Numbered from the stretch's first letter, positions 42,045-51,989 are shown. The stretch is 64,000 nucleotides of DNA from Streptomyces sp. IMTB 2501 (GCF_001953885.1 NZ_MQUS01000003.1:62001-126000); one strand, 5' to 3'. The notes: generated from the letters alone by a model not told the origin. Numbers and translations: made by a program.

Positions 42045-44831
42045 ATGCCACGGCGAACCCCACGTACCGCCCTTGACAGATTGAGAACGTCCCGCCGCTT
42101 CCCCGGGTTCCTGAAGACCGCGTCGATATGCGTTCTCGTCGCCGGACTTCTCTCCCCCCTCACCCAGCAGGCGGCCGCCGCCCAGGCCACCGCCTCGAAC
42201 GACTACTGCGGCGGCCAGTGCTCGGACATCCTGCCGCCCGGCGAGAACGGCAACGCGACGCTGGCGCAGATCCTGCTCAACCAGGCCTTCGGCACCCAGC
42301 CCTCGCACGCCGAGGACCAGCTCGGGCCGTACGCCGGTCTGGCCGGCGGTTATTCGGGCGTGACCGATTCGACGATCAACAACTTCTTCAACGACTCCTC
42401 GTTCGGCGTCGCGTCCGACCAGGTCGCCTCCACCGAGAAACCGAGCGGCCGCAGCGATGTGACCATCGTCCGGGACAAGAAGACCGGTGTGCCGCACATC
42501 ACCGGCACCACCCGGTACGGCACCGAGTACGGTGCCGGTTATGCGGCGGCCGAGGACCGGCTGTGGCTGATGGACGTCTTCCGGCACGTCGGCCGCGGCC
42601 AGCTGACCTCCTTCGCCGGCGGCGCCGCCGCCAACCAGGGCCTGGAGCAGGAGTTCTACCGCGACGCGCCGTACACCGAGGCCGACCTGCAGGCGCAGAT
42701 CGACAACGCGGTGGCCAGGAACGGCGCCCGCGGCCAGCAGGCCCTCACCGACGCCAATGCCTACCTCGACGGTATCAACGCCTATATCGACGCCTCGGAC
42801 AGCGGCCGCTACTTCCCCGGCGAATACGATCTGACCGGCCACAAGGACGCGATCACCAACGCCGGGACCATAGACCACTTCAAGATCACCGACCTGGTGG
42901 CGCTGGCCTCCGTGATCGGCTCGCTGTTCGGCTCCGGCGGTGGCGGCGAGGTCAACAACGCCCTCTCGCTGATCGCCGCGCAGTCCAAGTACGGTGTCGA
43001 GGAGGGCACCAAGGTCTGGGAGTCCTTCCGTGAGCGCAACGACCCCGAGGCCGTCCTGACCGTCCACAACGGCGAGAGCTTCCCGTACGGCACCAAGCCC
43101 GCCGACGCCAAGGGCGAGGCGCTGCCCGACCCCGGCACGGTCACCCAGGAACCGCTCGTCTACGACCGCACGGGCAGCGCGTCCGGCGCGGCCGCCAAGA
43201 GCACCTCCGCCTCGGCCGCGAAGGCCACGCTCAGCTCGGCCCACCGAGGGATGTCCAACGCCCTCGTCGTGAGCGGCAAGTACACCGCGAGCGGGCATCC
43301 GGTCGCCGTCTTCGGGCCGCAGACCGGCTACTTCGCCCCGCAGCTGCTCATGCTCCAGGAGATCCAGGGCCCGGGAATCAGCGCGCGCGGCGCCTCCTTC
43401 GCGGGCCTGAGCATGTACGTCGAGCTGGGCCGCGGCCAGGACTACTCCTGGAGCGCGACCACCTCCGGCCAGGACATCATCGACACCTACGCCGTCGAAC
43501 TGTGCCAGGACGACTACCACTACCTGTATCACGGCACCTGTACGGCCATGGACAAGGTCGAGCAGAAGAACGCCTGGTCGCCGACCACGGCCGACAGCAC
43601 GCCGGCGGGGTCGTACACCATGCGGGTCTGGCGCACGAAATACGGTCCGGTGGAGTACCGCGCGACCGTCGGCGGCAAGAAGGTCGCCTACACCACGCTG
43701 CGCTCCTCGTATCTGCACGAGGCCGACTCGATCATCGGCTTCCAGATGCTGAACGATCCCGGTTACGTCAAGGGTCCTCAGGACTTCCAGAGCGCGGCCC
43801 AGCACATCAACTACACGTTCAACTGGTTCTACGCCGACTCGCAGCACACCGCGTACTACAACAGCGGGGACAACCCGGTCCGGGCGGCCGGCGTCGACTC
43901 CGAGTTCCCGGTCTGGGCACAGTCCGCGTACGAGTGGCAGAACTGGGACCCGGCCACCAACACCGCCGACTACACCCCGGCCTCCGCCCACCCCAACTCC
44001 GTCGACCAGGACTACTACGTCTCCTGGAACAACAAGCAGGCCAAGGACTACACGACCGCGTCCTGGGGCGACGGCTCGGTGCACCGGGGCAACCTGCTGG
44101 AGGACCGGGTGAAGAAGCTGGTCGCGGCCGGCGGGGTGACCCGTACCAAGCTGGTGCAGGCCATGGCGGACGCGGCCCTCGCCGATCTGCGCGCCGAGGA
44201 CGTGCTGCCGAAGCTGCTCAAGGTGATCAACTCCTCGCCGGTGACCGACTCCACGGCCGCCGACGCGGTGAAGAAGCTCCAGGCGTGGGTGGACGCGGGC
44301 GCGAGGCGCACGGAGACGTCCGCCGGTTCGAAGACGTACGCCGACGCCGACGCGATCCGCATCCTGGACGCCTGGTGGCCGCTGCTGGTCAAGGCCGAGT
44401 TCGAACCGGGCCTCGGCAGCGATCTGTACACCGCGCTCACCAGCAACCTGTCGATCGACGAGGCCCCGTCCGCCGGACACGGCCCGACCGGCTCGCACGC
44501 CGGAAGCTCCTTCCAGTACGGCTGGTGGAGCTATGTCGACAAGGACATCCGGGCGGTGCTCGGGGAGAACGTGGGGGGCGGGCTCGCCGAGAGGTACTGC
44601 GGCGGCGGTGACCTCGGCTCCTGCCGGGACATCCTGATCAGCACCCTGAAGACGGCGGCCGGCACCGGCGCGTCGACGGTCTACCCCGGGGACTCCCTGT
44701 GCTCGGCGGGCGACCAGTGGTGCGCCGACTCGATCGTCCAGCGCACCCTGGGCGGCATCAAGCACTACAACATCAGCTGGCAGAACCGGCCGACCTTCCA
44801 GCAGGTCGTCGAGTACACCTCACACCGGTAG
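42045..44831 (+). CDS. Penicillin acylase family secreted Ntn hydrolase
   Basis: 928 aa; GGAGC before ATG. Signal peptide residues 1 to about 46 (ICVLVAGLLSPLTQQAAAAQA). The alpha chain is about 47-403 with YGTEYGAGYAAAEDRLWLMDV. Autocleavage is expected before Ser404 in HRGMSNALVVSG; the beta chain with YVELGRGQDYSWSATTSGQDIIDTY follows. Family hydrolyses amide bonds, for example acyl-homoserine lactones, beta-lactams or lipopeptides. Substrate not predictable. The gene stands alone. Confidence 0.92.
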   Translation: MPRRTPRTALDRLRTSRRFPGFLKTASICVLVAGLLSPLTQQAAAAQATASNDYCGGQCSDILPPGENGNATLAQILLNQAFGTQPSHAEDQLGPYAGLAGGYSGVTDSTINNFFNDSSFGVASDQVASTEKPSGRSDVTIVRDKKTGVPHITGTTRYGTEYGAGYAAAEDRLWLMDVFRHVGRGQLTSFAGGAAANQGLEQEFYRDAPYTEADLQAQIDNAVARNGARGQQALTDANAYLDGINAYIDASDSGRYFPGEYDLTGHKDAITNAGTIDHFKITDLVALASVIGSLFGSGGGGEVNNALSLIAAQSKYGVEEGTKVWESFRERNDPEAVLTVHNGESFPYGTKPADAKGEALPDPGTVTQEPLVYDRTGSASGAAAKSTSASAAKATLSSAHRGMSNALVVSGKYTASGHPVAVFGPQTGYFAPQLLMLQEIQGPGISARGASFAGLSMYVELGRGQDYSWSATTSGQDIIDTYAVELCQDDYHYLYHGTCTAMDKVEQKNAWSPTTADSTPAGSYTMRVWRTKYGPVEYRATVGGKKVAYTTLRSSYLHEADSIIGFQMLNDPGYVKGPQDFQSAAQHINYTFNWFYADSQHTAYYNSGDNPVRAAGVDSEFPVWAQSAYEWQNWDPATNTADYTPASAHPNSVDQDYYVSWNNKQAKDYTTASWGDGSVHRGNLLEDRVKKLVAAGGVTRTKLVQAMADAALADLRAEDVLPKLLKVINSSPVTDSTAADAVKKLQAWVDAGARRTETSAGSKTYADADAIRILDAWWPLLVKAEFEPGLGSDLYTALTSNLSIDEAPSAGHGPTGSHAGSSFQYGWWSYVDKDIRAVLGENVGGGLAERYCGGGDLGSCRDILISTLKTAAGTGASTVYPGDSLCSAGDQWCADSIVQRTLGGIKHYNISWQNRPTFQQVVEYTSHR

Positions 44832-44833
44832 AT

Positions 44834-44845
44834 CGACGGCCGTCG
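44834..44845. terminator. Palindrome between convergent genes
   Basis: CGACGGCCGTCG, a perfect 12-bp palindrome, 3 nt after the acylase stop and before the convergent hydrolase end. A weak terminator candidate. Confidence 0.3.
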
Positions 44846-44859
44846 GCGGTGGGCCGGTA

Positions 44860-46155
44860 TCAGGTGATGCGGCCCGCCGCCAGCACCACGCGCGCCAGTT
44901 CGGGGTGCACGATGTCGCTGTGTGCCCCGGCCGGCGGGCCGCCGTGGCAGACGACCGCGGCCGCGTCGACGTTCACGCATCCCGACGCGGGCAGCGGTCC
45001 CCTCAGGGCCGCCGCGAGGTCCAGCCGGGCGGTCCCCGGCACCGCCTGCACCCCGTCGTGCCCCATGGCGCCCCACTCCGGCCCCAGCACGGCCGCGATC
45101 TCGCTGCCCACACATGAGCGGTTGTCCCCGGAGAGCCGGGAGGCCAGTGGATAGAACGTGCCGAGTGCCGTGTCGAAGTGCGAGTAGCAGCACACCAGCG
45201 GCCCGTCGATGCGCCGCTGCTGGTCCTTGAGCGCCCCCGCCTTGTCCGGGGCCTGCGGCACCCGCTCCGCGAACGCGAAATGCGAGAAGGCGCCTTGCAG
45301 GAGGGTCACGGACTTCACCGTGCGCACCCCGTCCGGGAGCCCGCGCAGCGCGAACGACACGAGCCGTCCGCCGAAGCTGTGCCCCATCAGATGCACCCGC
45401 ACCCCGGGCGCCGCGCCGGCCAGTGTGCCGAGCACCGGCCCGAGACCCTGCTCGCCGACCGTCCCGGCACGCCGTTTCATCGTGTAGTACGCCGCCTGCC
45501 GCAGCAGTTCCTTGGCGCCGTCCCAGGGGTTCGGGATGCTGAATGCCTCGGACGGTGTGCCGGCGGACCGCACCGCCGCGAGCGCCTCCGCGAACTCCTC
45601 GCACGCGGCCGCCGGGTCCATGGTGAACACGCCCGGCTCGCCCTCCTCCTCCGTGTCGGCCACGCCGGGCCCCCGCTCGCCGTCGATCAGCTGCCGCACC
45701 AGCCGCCCGAACTCCGTCAACCCCTGGGCACCGCCCGGCCGTTCGTCCAGCATCCGGCCCAGCTGGCCGATCAGGTCCGCGCGGTCCGGGAAGACCGCCA
45801 CCAGGGCCCGCCGGGTGTCCGCGTCCAGGGCCGCCGTAGGGGGCGACGCGGCCGCCACCGACTTCGGGAAGTCCGGGATCGGCTCGTCGCTGAACCGCAT
45901 CGACGGCCAGATCACGCCCACGTACCCGATGCGGGCCCTCGGGGCGAGCCCCGGGACCGGGGCGAAGAAACGGCGGTACAGCGCGGTCGCGGCCGAGCGG
46001 TCGTCGTTCCAGCCGTGCGCGAAGACGATCAGGTCACGGACGCCGTCCTCCGCCACCCGCGCCACCAGCTGGTCGCGTTCGCGGCCGTCCACGTCTCCGT
46101 CCGCGTCGAAGGTCAGCTCCCAGTAGGGAGTCACGCTCATCCCAGGATCCGCCAT
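44860..46155 (-). CDS. Predicted alpha/beta-hydrolase-fold protein
   Basis: 431 aa from ATG at 46155 with GAGGGAG. LIVFAHGWNDDRS resembles an oxyanion-hole loop, VHLMGHSFGGRLVSFAL carries the nucleophile motif G-H-S-F-G, and the C-terminal AHSDIVHPELARVV provides His. No signal peptide or membrane anchor. Serine hydrolase of unknown substrate; the closest named families are esterases and DUF900-like. Not obviously in an operon with the muramidase gene upstream (101 nt). Confidence 0.8.
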   Translation of the reverse strand: MADPGMSVTPYWELTFDADGDVDGRERDQLVARVAEDGVRDLIVFAHGWNDDRSAATALYRRFFAPVPGLAPRARIGYVGVIWPSMRFSDEPIPDFPKSVAAASPPTAALDADTRRALVAVFPDRADLIGQLGRMLDERPGGAQGLTEFGRLVRQLIDGERGPGVADTEEEGEPGVFTMDPAAACEEFAEALAAVRSAGTPSEAFSIPNPWDGAKELLRQAAYYTMKRRAGTVGEQGLGPVLGTLAGAAPGVRVHLMGHSFGGRLVSFALRGLPDGVRTVKSVTLLQGAFSHFAFAERVPQAPDKAGALKDQQRRIDGPLVCCYSHFDTALGTFYPLASRLSGDNRSCVGSEIAAVLGPEWGAMGHDGVQAVPGTARLDLAAALRGPLPASGCVNVDAAAVVCHGGPPAGAHSDIVHPELARVVLAAGRIT

Positions 46156-46256
46156 GCCGGGCTCCCTCGTCCTCCCGGAAACGATGCGTAACGATGCGTC
46201 GCGCACGTATCGTCCTGCTCCAGGGTGAAGTTGGCCATACACCGCGCCTCACCTCC

Positions 46257-47477
46257 TCACCTGTAGAGGAGGTATTCCTTGCGAACCCGCCGGAACGCGG
46301 CCAGCTCGTCCTGCCAGGCTCCGGTCACCTCGTCGGTGGCCGCGCCCGCGTCGATCATCGTGCGCACCCGGGTGGAGCCGGTGAGCCTGTCGATCCAGTT
46401 GTCCGGGCGCCACGCGAAGCCGGGCCAGACCCTCCGCACGGTCACCAGCAGCGCGATCCCGGTGCGTACGGGGTCGTAGGCGGCCCGGTCGTGCACATGG
46501 ATCTGCACCCCGCCGACCGTCTTGCCCGCGAACTTGGAGAACGTGGGCGCGAAGTACGCCTCCCTGAACCGCACCCCGGGCAGCCCGAGTTCGTTCACGG
46601 CGGCGGCCCAGCGGCCGTCGAGGCCCTCGGCGCCGAGCAGTTCGAAGGGGCGGGTCGTGCCCCGGCCCTCCGAGACGTTCGTGCCCTCGAACATGCAGGT
46701 ACCGGAGTAGACGAGAGCCGTGTCCGGGGTCGGCATGTTCGGGCTCGGCGGCACCCACGGCAGCACGGAGGTGTCGTACCAGTCCGAGCGCCGCCACCCG
46801 GTCATCAGGACGGTGTCCAGTGTGACCGGCTTGCTCAGGAACTCCTTGTTGAACAGCCGGGCCAGCTCCGCGACGGTCATCCCGTGCGCCTGCGCGATCG
46901 GCTGCCGCCCGACGAACGTGGCGAACTCCTTGTGCAGCACGGGTCCTTGGGCGGCGCGGCCGGTGACCGGGTTCGGGCGGTCCAGGACCACGAAGCGCTT
47001 GCCGGCCGGCTGGGCCGCCTCCATGCAGTCGTAGAGCGTCCAGATGTACGTGTAGAAGCGGGCGCCGACGTCCTGGATGTCGAAGACGACCGTGTCGACA
47101 CCGGCGGTGGTGAAGATGTCGGAGAGTTGCTTCCCGCTCTTGAGGTACGTGTCGTAGACCGGCAGGCCGGTCGCGGGGTCGGTGGAGCGGCCCTCGGAGC
47201 CGCCCGCCTGTGCGGTGCCTCTGAAGCCGTGTTCGGGGCCGAAGACCGCCGTCAGCTTCACGCGGGGGTCTTTGTGCATGACGTCGACGATGTGGGAGGC
47301 GTCTGTGGCGATGCCGGTCGGGTTGGTGACGATGCCGATGCGCTGGCCGCTCAGTGCCGAGTAACCGTCGGCTGCGAGCCTTTCGAACCCTGTGCGGAGT
47401 TGTTCGCGGTGCTGGGGTGGGACTGGAAGGGTTGCCATCGTGGCCGAAGCGAGCAGGTTGCGTCGGGACAGGTGCAT
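46257..47477 (-). CDS. DUF1343 exo-beta-N-acetylmuramidase (NamZ-like)
   Basis: 406 aa from ATG at 47477. A Tat-like RR motif (HLSRRNLLASATM) lies at the N-terminus. Family motifs: GIVTNPTGIATDASHIVDVMHKDPRVKLTAVFGPEHGFRG, VFDIQDVGARFYTYIWTL, VLDRPNPVTG and FEGTNVSEGRGTTRPFELLGA. Characterised members remove terminal MurNAc from peptidoglycan fragments. Suggests cell-wall recycling outside the membrane. Confidence 0.9.
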   Translation of the reverse strand: MHLSRRNLLASATMATLPVPPQHREQLRTGFERLAADGYSALSGQRIGIVTNPTGIATDASHIVDVMHKDPRVKLTAVFGPEHGFRGTAQAGGSEGRSTDPATGLPVYDTYLKSGKQLSDIFTTAGVDTVVFDIQDVGARFYTYIWTLYDCMEAAQPAGKRFVVLDRPNPVTGRAAQGPVLHKEFATFVGRQPIAQAHGMTVAELARLFNKEFLSKPVTLDTVLMTGWRRSDWYDTSVLPWVPPSPNMPTPDTALVYSGTCMFEGTNVSEGRGTTRPFELLGAEGLDGRWAAAVNELGLPGVRFREAYFAPTFSKFAGKTVGGVQIHVHDRAAYDPVRTGIALLVTVRRVWPGFAWRPDNWIDRLTGSTRVRTMIDAGAATDEVTGAWQDELAAFRRVRKEYLLYR

Positions 47478-47513
47478 GGGGGTGGCCTCCGTCGTGGGTG
47501 ACGTGCACGCCGT

Positions 47514-47550
47514 CAGTGGTTGCTCGCGCAGTTCCCCGCGCCCCTTGAGG
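47514..47550. repeat. Streptomyces intergenic repeat
   Basis: Contains GCGCAGTTCCCCGCGCCCCT, the complement-strand form of the 20994-21028 repeat. Lies upstream of the muramidase gene. Confidence 0.7.
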
Positions 47551-47576
47551 TTGGTGCAGTCCCCCTTCCTTTTACA

Positions 47577-47593
47577 CATACCGACTGGTTAGT
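47577..47593. promoter_or_regulatory. TetR-type half-palindromic site
   Basis: CATACCGACTGGTTAGT, imperfect dyad, about 55 nt before the SDR start. Shares CATACCGAC with 53051-53070 (read on the opposite strand). Confidence 0.55.
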
Positions 47594-47647
47594 CTGGATC
47601 GAACCAGAGCCGATGCGCGCCGCGCGAAGTCGTGTCGAAGGAGACCG

Positions 47648-48421
47648 ATGGTGGAAGCCGTGCAGGATGCGGGAGTGGTCGTCACGGGGGCGGGCGGGGG
47701 GATCGGGGCCGCGTTGGCCCGGCGGTTCGCCGCCGCGGGTGCGCGGGTCGTCGTCAATGACCTGGATGCCGGGAAGGCGAAGGCGGTGGCCGAGGAGATC
47801 GGCGGGACCGCCGTGCCCGGCGACGCCTCCGCGGTCGTCCGCGACGCCCGTGACGCGCTCGGCGGCACCGTCGACGTGTACTGCGCGAACGCCGGTGTCG
47901 CCTTCGAGGCCGCGGGCGCGGGCGAGCCGCTCGACGAGAAGTCCTGGGCGGTGTCGTGGGACGTGAACGTCATGGCGCATGTCCGGGCGGCGCACGAGCT
48001 GCTGCCGGGGTGGCTGGAGCGTGGCGCCGGGCGGTTCGTGTCCACCGTGTCGGCCGCCGGGCTGCTCACCATGATCGGCGCCCCCTCCTACAGCGTCACC
48101 AAGCACGGTGCCTACGCCTTCGCCGAGTGGCTGTCGCTCACCTACCGCCACCGGGGTCTGAAGGTGCACGCGATCTGTCCGCAGGGCGTGCGCACGGACA
48201 TGCTGGACGCGACCGGCAGCGCAGGCGAGCTGGTGCTCCAGTCGACCGCGATCGAGCCGGAGGCCGTCGCCGAGGCGCTGTTCCGGGGTATCGAGGAGGA
48301 CCGCTTCCTGATCCTGCCGCACCCCGAGGTGGCCGAGTACTACCAGGCGCGGGCCGCCGATCCAGGCCGCTGGCTGAGCGGTATGAACCACATCCAGCGC
48401 AAGTGGGAGGAGGCCCGGTGA
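47648..48421 (+). CDS. Short-chain dehydrogenase/reductase
   Basis: 257 aa. Rossmann motif VTGAGGGIGAALARRFA, NDLDA, and the Ser-Tyr-Lys active site in VSAAGLLTMIGAPSYSVTKHGA. NAD(P)-dependent. The downstream acyl-CoA synthetase gene overlaps by 4 nt (GTGA), so they form an operon, probably with a catabolic role on a hydroxy-acid CoA ester. Confidence 0.92.
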   Translation: MVEAVQDAGVVVTGAGGGIGAALARRFAAAGARVVVNDLDAGKAKAVAEEIGGTAVPGDASAVVRDARDALGGTVDVYCANAGVAFEAAGAGEPLDEKSWAVSWDVNVMAHVRAAHELLPGWLERGAGRFVSTVSAAGLLTMIGAPSYSVTKHGAYAFAEWLSLTYRHRGLKVHAICPQGVRTDMLDATGSAGELVLQSTAIEPEAVAEALFRGIEEDRFLILPHPEVAEYYQARAADPGRWLSGMNHIQRKWEEAR

Positions 48422-50082
48422 GCGCGTCCCGGTACGCGGACCGGCCCTGGCTGGCGCTGCTCAACGACGTCCAGCGCGGTCCGGTCGAGCCCGCCGGCTC
48501 CCTGGTGCACGCGCTGCGCGCCGCCGTCGCCGAGGCGCCCGAGCGCACCTTCCTCGCCTACTTCGACGCCCGGCTGAGCTATCGCGAGGTGGACGAGATG
48601 AGCGACTCGGTCGCCGCCCGTCTCGCCGCGCGCGGGCTGGAGCGCGGTGACCGGGTGGCCGTGCTGCTGCAGAACTCCCCGCACTTCGTGCTCGCCGTCC
48701 TCGGGGCCTGGAAGGCCGGCGCGACCGTCGTCCCGGTCAATCCCATGTACAAGTCGGGCGAGGTGGGGCACGTCCTGCGGGACGGCGAGGTGGCCGCGCT
48801 GGTCTGCTCCGACCGGGCCTGGGAGTCGTATCTCAGGGACACCGCCGCCGACTCGCCGGTGCGGATCGTGCTCACCGGGTGTGAGCTGGACTTCCAGATG
48901 CGCAACGACGCGCGCGTGCTCGGATTCGAGCGGCTGCCCCAGGCGCCGGACGCCGAGGACCTGGTCACCGTGGCCCGGCAGGGCGGTACGGCGCCCGAGG
49001 GCCGCGAGCCACGCCCGGACGACATCGCGCTGATCAGCTACACCTCGGGTACGAGCGGCACGCCCAAGGGCGCCACCAACACGCACGGCAACATCATGCA
49101 CAACGCCGAGCGGCAGCGGACCGGGCTCGCGCTGCCCGAGGCGCCCGTGTACTACGCGCTCGCGCCGCTGTTCCACATCACCGGCATGGTCTGCCAGTTC
49201 GGCGCCTGCCTGAACAGCGCCGGCACCCTGGTGCTCGCCTATCGCTTCGAGCCCGGACTCGTCCTGGAGGCCTTCGCCGAACACCGTCCGCACTACACGG
49301 TCGGCCCGTCCACCGCCTTCATGGCGCTGGCCGCCCACCCGGACGCCACCCCTGAGCACTTCGCCTCCTTCGTGAACCTGTCCTCCGGCGGCGCGCCCGT
49401 GCCTCCGGCCCTGGTGGAGAAGTTCCGCGGGCTCTTCGGGCCGTACATCCGCGTCGGCTACGGCCTCACCGAGTGCTCCGGCCCGTGCGCCGCCGTCCCG
49501 CCCGGACTGGAGGCACCGGTGGACCCCGTCTCCGGGACGCTGTCGGTGGGGGTGCCCGGCGCCGACACGCTCGTGCGGATCGTGGACGAGCGTGGCGCGG
49601 AGGTGCCGTTCGGGGAGCAGGGCGAGATCGTCGTACGCGGCCCGCAGGTGATCCCCGGCTACTGGCGGCGCCCGGACGCCACCGCCGAGACCTTCCCCGA
49701 CGGCGAGCTGCGCACCGGCGACATCGGCTTCATGGACACCCAGGGCTGGCTGTACGTCGTCGACCGCAAGAAGGACATGATCAACGCGTCCGGCTTCAAG
49801 GTGTGGCCCCGTGAGGTCGAGGACGTGCTGTACACCCACCCGGCGGTGCGCGAGGCGGCCGTCGTCGGCGTTCCCGACGGCTATCGCGGCGAGACGGTCA
49901 AGGCCTTCATCAGCCTGCGACCGGGCGCCGATGCGGACCCGGACGAACTCGCGGTGTACTGCAAGGAGAGACTGGCCGCCTACAAATACCCGCGTCAGGT
50001 GGAGATCCTGCCCGACCTGCCCAAGACGGCGAGTGGCAAGATCCTCCGTCGGGAACTGCGTTCCCGGACCGACGACAACTAA
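48418..50082 (+). CDS. Acyl-CoA synthetase (AMP-forming)
   Basis: 554 aa. P-loop YTSGTSGTPKG, GYGLTECSG, TGDIGFMDTQGWLYVVDRKKDMINASGFKVWPREVE, and C-terminal Lys in KTASGKILRRELR. Activates a carboxylic acid with ATP and CoA. GTG start overlaps the SDR stop. Downstream is the tetR (28 nt). Confidence 0.95.
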   Translation: MSASRYADRPWLALLNDVQRGPVEPAGSLVHALRAAVAEAPERTFLAYFDARLSYREVDEMSDSVAARLAARGLERGDRVAVLLQNSPHFVLAVLGAWKAGATVVPVNPMYKSGEVGHVLRDGEVAALVCSDRAWESYLRDTAADSPVRIVLTGCELDFQMRNDARVLGFERLPQAPDAEDLVTVARQGGTAPEGREPRPDDIALISYTSGTSGTPKGATNTHGNIMHNAERQRTGLALPEAPVYYALAPLFHITGMVCQFGACLNSAGTLVLAYRFEPGLVLEAFAEHRPHYTVGPSTAFMALAAHPDATPEHFASFVNLSSGGAPVPPALVEKFRGLFGPYIRVGYGLTECSGPCAAVPPGLEAPVDPVSGTLSVGVPGADTLVRIVDERGAEVPFGEQGEIVVRGPQVIPGYWRRPDATAETFPDGELRTGDIGFMDTQGWLYVVDRKKDMINASGFKVWPREVEDVLYTHPAVREAAVVGVPDGYRGETVKAFISLRPGADADPDELAVYCKERLAAYKYPRQVEILPDLPKTASGKILRRELRSRTDDN

Positions 50083-50110
50083 CGACAGGACCGAAAGGCA
50101 GGTGGCGGCA

Positions 50111-50704
50111 GTGCCCAGGACGACGGACGGAGACGGGACGCCCGTCCCGCAGCGGCTCTTGGCCGCCGCCACCCGGCTCTTCGCCGAGCAGGGCTACGAC
50201 CGCACCTCCGTGCAGGAGATCGTGGAGGCGGCCGGCGTCACCAAGGGGGCGCTGTACCACTACTTCGGCTCCAAGGACGACCTCCTGCACGAGGTGTACG
50301 CGCGCGTGCTGCGCGTCCAGATGGAGCGGCTCGATCACTTCGCGGACATGGACGCGCCGGTCGAGCAACGGCTGCGGGGCGCGGCGGCGGACGTGGTCGT
50401 CACGACGATCGAGAACCTCGACGACGCGATGATCTTCTTCCGCTCGATGCACCATCTGAGCCCGGAGAAGAACAAGCAGGTCCGCGCCGAGCGCCGGCGC
50501 TACCACGAACGGTTCCGCGCGCTCATCGAGGAGGGCCAGAAGAAGGGCGTCTTCTCCACGGCGACCCCGGCCGACCTGGTCGTGGACTACCACTTCGGCT
50601 CCGTCCACCACCTGTCGACCTGGTACCGCCCCGACGGCCCCCTCACCCCGCAGGAGGTCGCCGACCACCTCGCCGACCTGCTGCTGCGAGCCCTGCGCCC
50701 GTAG
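50111..50704 (+). CDS. TetR family regulator of the CoA-ester locus
   Basis: 197 aa from GTG at 50111. HTH in RLLAAATRLFAEQGYDRTSVQEIVEAAGVTKGALYHYFGSKDDLLHEVY; a ligand domain with KNKQVRAERRRYHERFRALI follows. Third gene of the SDR-synthetase operon. Similar sites before the operon (47577) and before the phosphotransferase-dehydrogenase operon (53051) suggest it controls both. Confidence 0.92.
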   Translation: MPRTTDGDGTPVPQRLLAAATRLFAEQGYDRTSVQEIVEAAGVTKGALYHYFGSKDDLLHEVYARVLRVQMERLDHFADMDAPVEQRLRGAAADVVVTTIENLDDAMIFFRSMHHLSPEKNKQVRAERRRYHERFRALIEEGQKKGVFSTATPADLVVDYHFGSVHHLSTWYRPDGPLTPQEVADHLADLLLRALRP

Positions 50705-50727
50705 CCCCGGCCCGCTGTGCTGTGCAA

Positions 50728-50754
50728 GGGGCGGTCACCCCGGGTGACCGCCCC
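50728..50754. terminator. Bidirectional terminator
   Basis: GGGGCGGTCACCC-C-GGGTGACCGCCCC, perfect 13-bp stem between the convergent tetR and acyl-CoA dehydrogenase genes. Confidence 0.8.
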
Positions 50755-50768
50755 TCACCTGTGTTCCT

Positions 50769-51983
50769 CTACAGGTACTTCTTCAGCTCCCGTCGCGCCA
50801 GCGACCGCTGGTGCACCTCGTCCGGGCCGTCGGCCAGCATCAGGGTGCGGGCGCTCGCGTACAGCTCGGCCAGGGGGAAGTCCTGGCTGACGCCGCCCGC
50901 GCCGTGCAGCTGGATGGCGCGGTCCAGGATGCCGACCACCGCGCGCGGAGTGGCGATCTTGATGGCCTGGATCTCCGTGTGGGCGCCCTTGTTGCCGACG
51001 GTGTCCATCAGCCAGGCCGTCTTCAGCACCAGCAGCCGCAGCTGCTCGACGGTGACCCGGGCGTCGGCGATCCAGTTCTGGACGACACCCTGCTGGGCCA
51101 GCGCCTTGCCGAAGGCCGTACGGGACACCGCCCGCCGGCACATCAGCTCGATCGCCCGCTCGGCCATGCCGATCAGCCGCATGCAGTGGTGGATCCGGCC
51201 GGGGCCGAGCCGGGCCTGAGCGATGGCGAAGCCGCCGCCCTCCTCGCCGATCAGGTTCGCCACCGGCACGCGCGCGTGGTCGAAGACCACCTCGGCGTGG
51301 CCGCCGTGCGAGTGGTCCTCGTACCCGAAGACCTGCATCGCGCGCTTGACGGTCACACCCGGCGTGTCGCGCGGCACCAGGACCATCGACTGCTGCCGGC
51401 GGATGTCGGCGCCGTCCGGGTCCGTCTTGCCCATCACGATGAAGATCCTGCAGTCGGGGTTCATCGCGCCGGAGATGTACCACTTGCGGCCGGTGATGAC
51501 GTACTCGTCGCCGTCCCGCTGGATGTGCGTGGTGATGTTGGTGGCGTCCGAGGAGGCCACCTCCGGCTCGGTCATCGCGAACGCCGAGCGGATCTCGCCG
51601 GCCAGCAGCGGCTCCAGCCACTGCTTCTTCTGCTGCTCGTTGCCGAACTGCGCCAGCACCTCCATGTTCCCGGTGTCGGGCGCGGCGCAGTTCGTCGCGG
51701 TGGGCGCGAGATGCGGGGAGCGGCCGGTGATCTCGGCCAGCGGCGCGTACTGCAGGTTCGTCAGCCCGGCGCCGTACTCGGCGTCGGGCAGGAAGAGGTT
51801 CCACAGGCCCTGCCTGCGGGCCTCGGCCTTCAGCTCCTCGACCACCGCCGGGGTGTCCCACGGGGAGGCCAGCGCGGCCCGCTGCTCCTCGGCGACCGGC
51901 TCGGCCGGGTGGACGTACTCGTCCATGAAGGCGAGCAGCTTGGCGCGCAGCTCCTCGGTGCGCGCGTCGAACGCGAAGTCCAT
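50769..51983 (-). CDS. Acyl-CoA dehydrogenase (ACAD10/11-like)
   Basis: 404 aa; AGGAAGG upstream of ATG. FAD-binding AFAMTEPEVASSDATNITTHI, WYISGAMNPDCRIFIVMGKTDP, and the C-terminal HGAGGVSQDFPLAELYASARTLMLADGPDEVHQRSLARREL. Partner of the phosphotransferase 6 nt upstream, as in ACAD10/11-type pathways for 4-hydroxy acids. Confidence 0.94.
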   Translation of the reverse strand: MDFAFDARTEELRAKLLAFMDEYVHPAEPVAEEQRAALASPWDTPAVVEELKAEARRQGLWNLFLPDAEYGAGLTNLQYAPLAEITGRSPHLAPTATNCAAPDTGNMEVLAQFGNEQQKKQWLEPLLAGEIRSAFAMTEPEVASSDATNITTHIQRDGDEYVITGRKWYISGAMNPDCRIFIVMGKTDPDGADIRRQQSMVLVPRDTPGVTVKRAMQVFGYEDHSHGGHAEVVFDHARVPVANLIGEEGGGFAIAQARLGPGRIHHCMRLIGMAERAIELMCRRAVSRTAFGKALAQQGVVQNWIADARVTVEQLRLLVLKTAWLMDTVGNKGAHTEIQAIKIATPRAVVGILDRAIQLHGAGGVSQDFPLAELYASARTLMLADGPDEVHQRSLARRELKKYL

Positions 51984-51989
51984 GACCGG

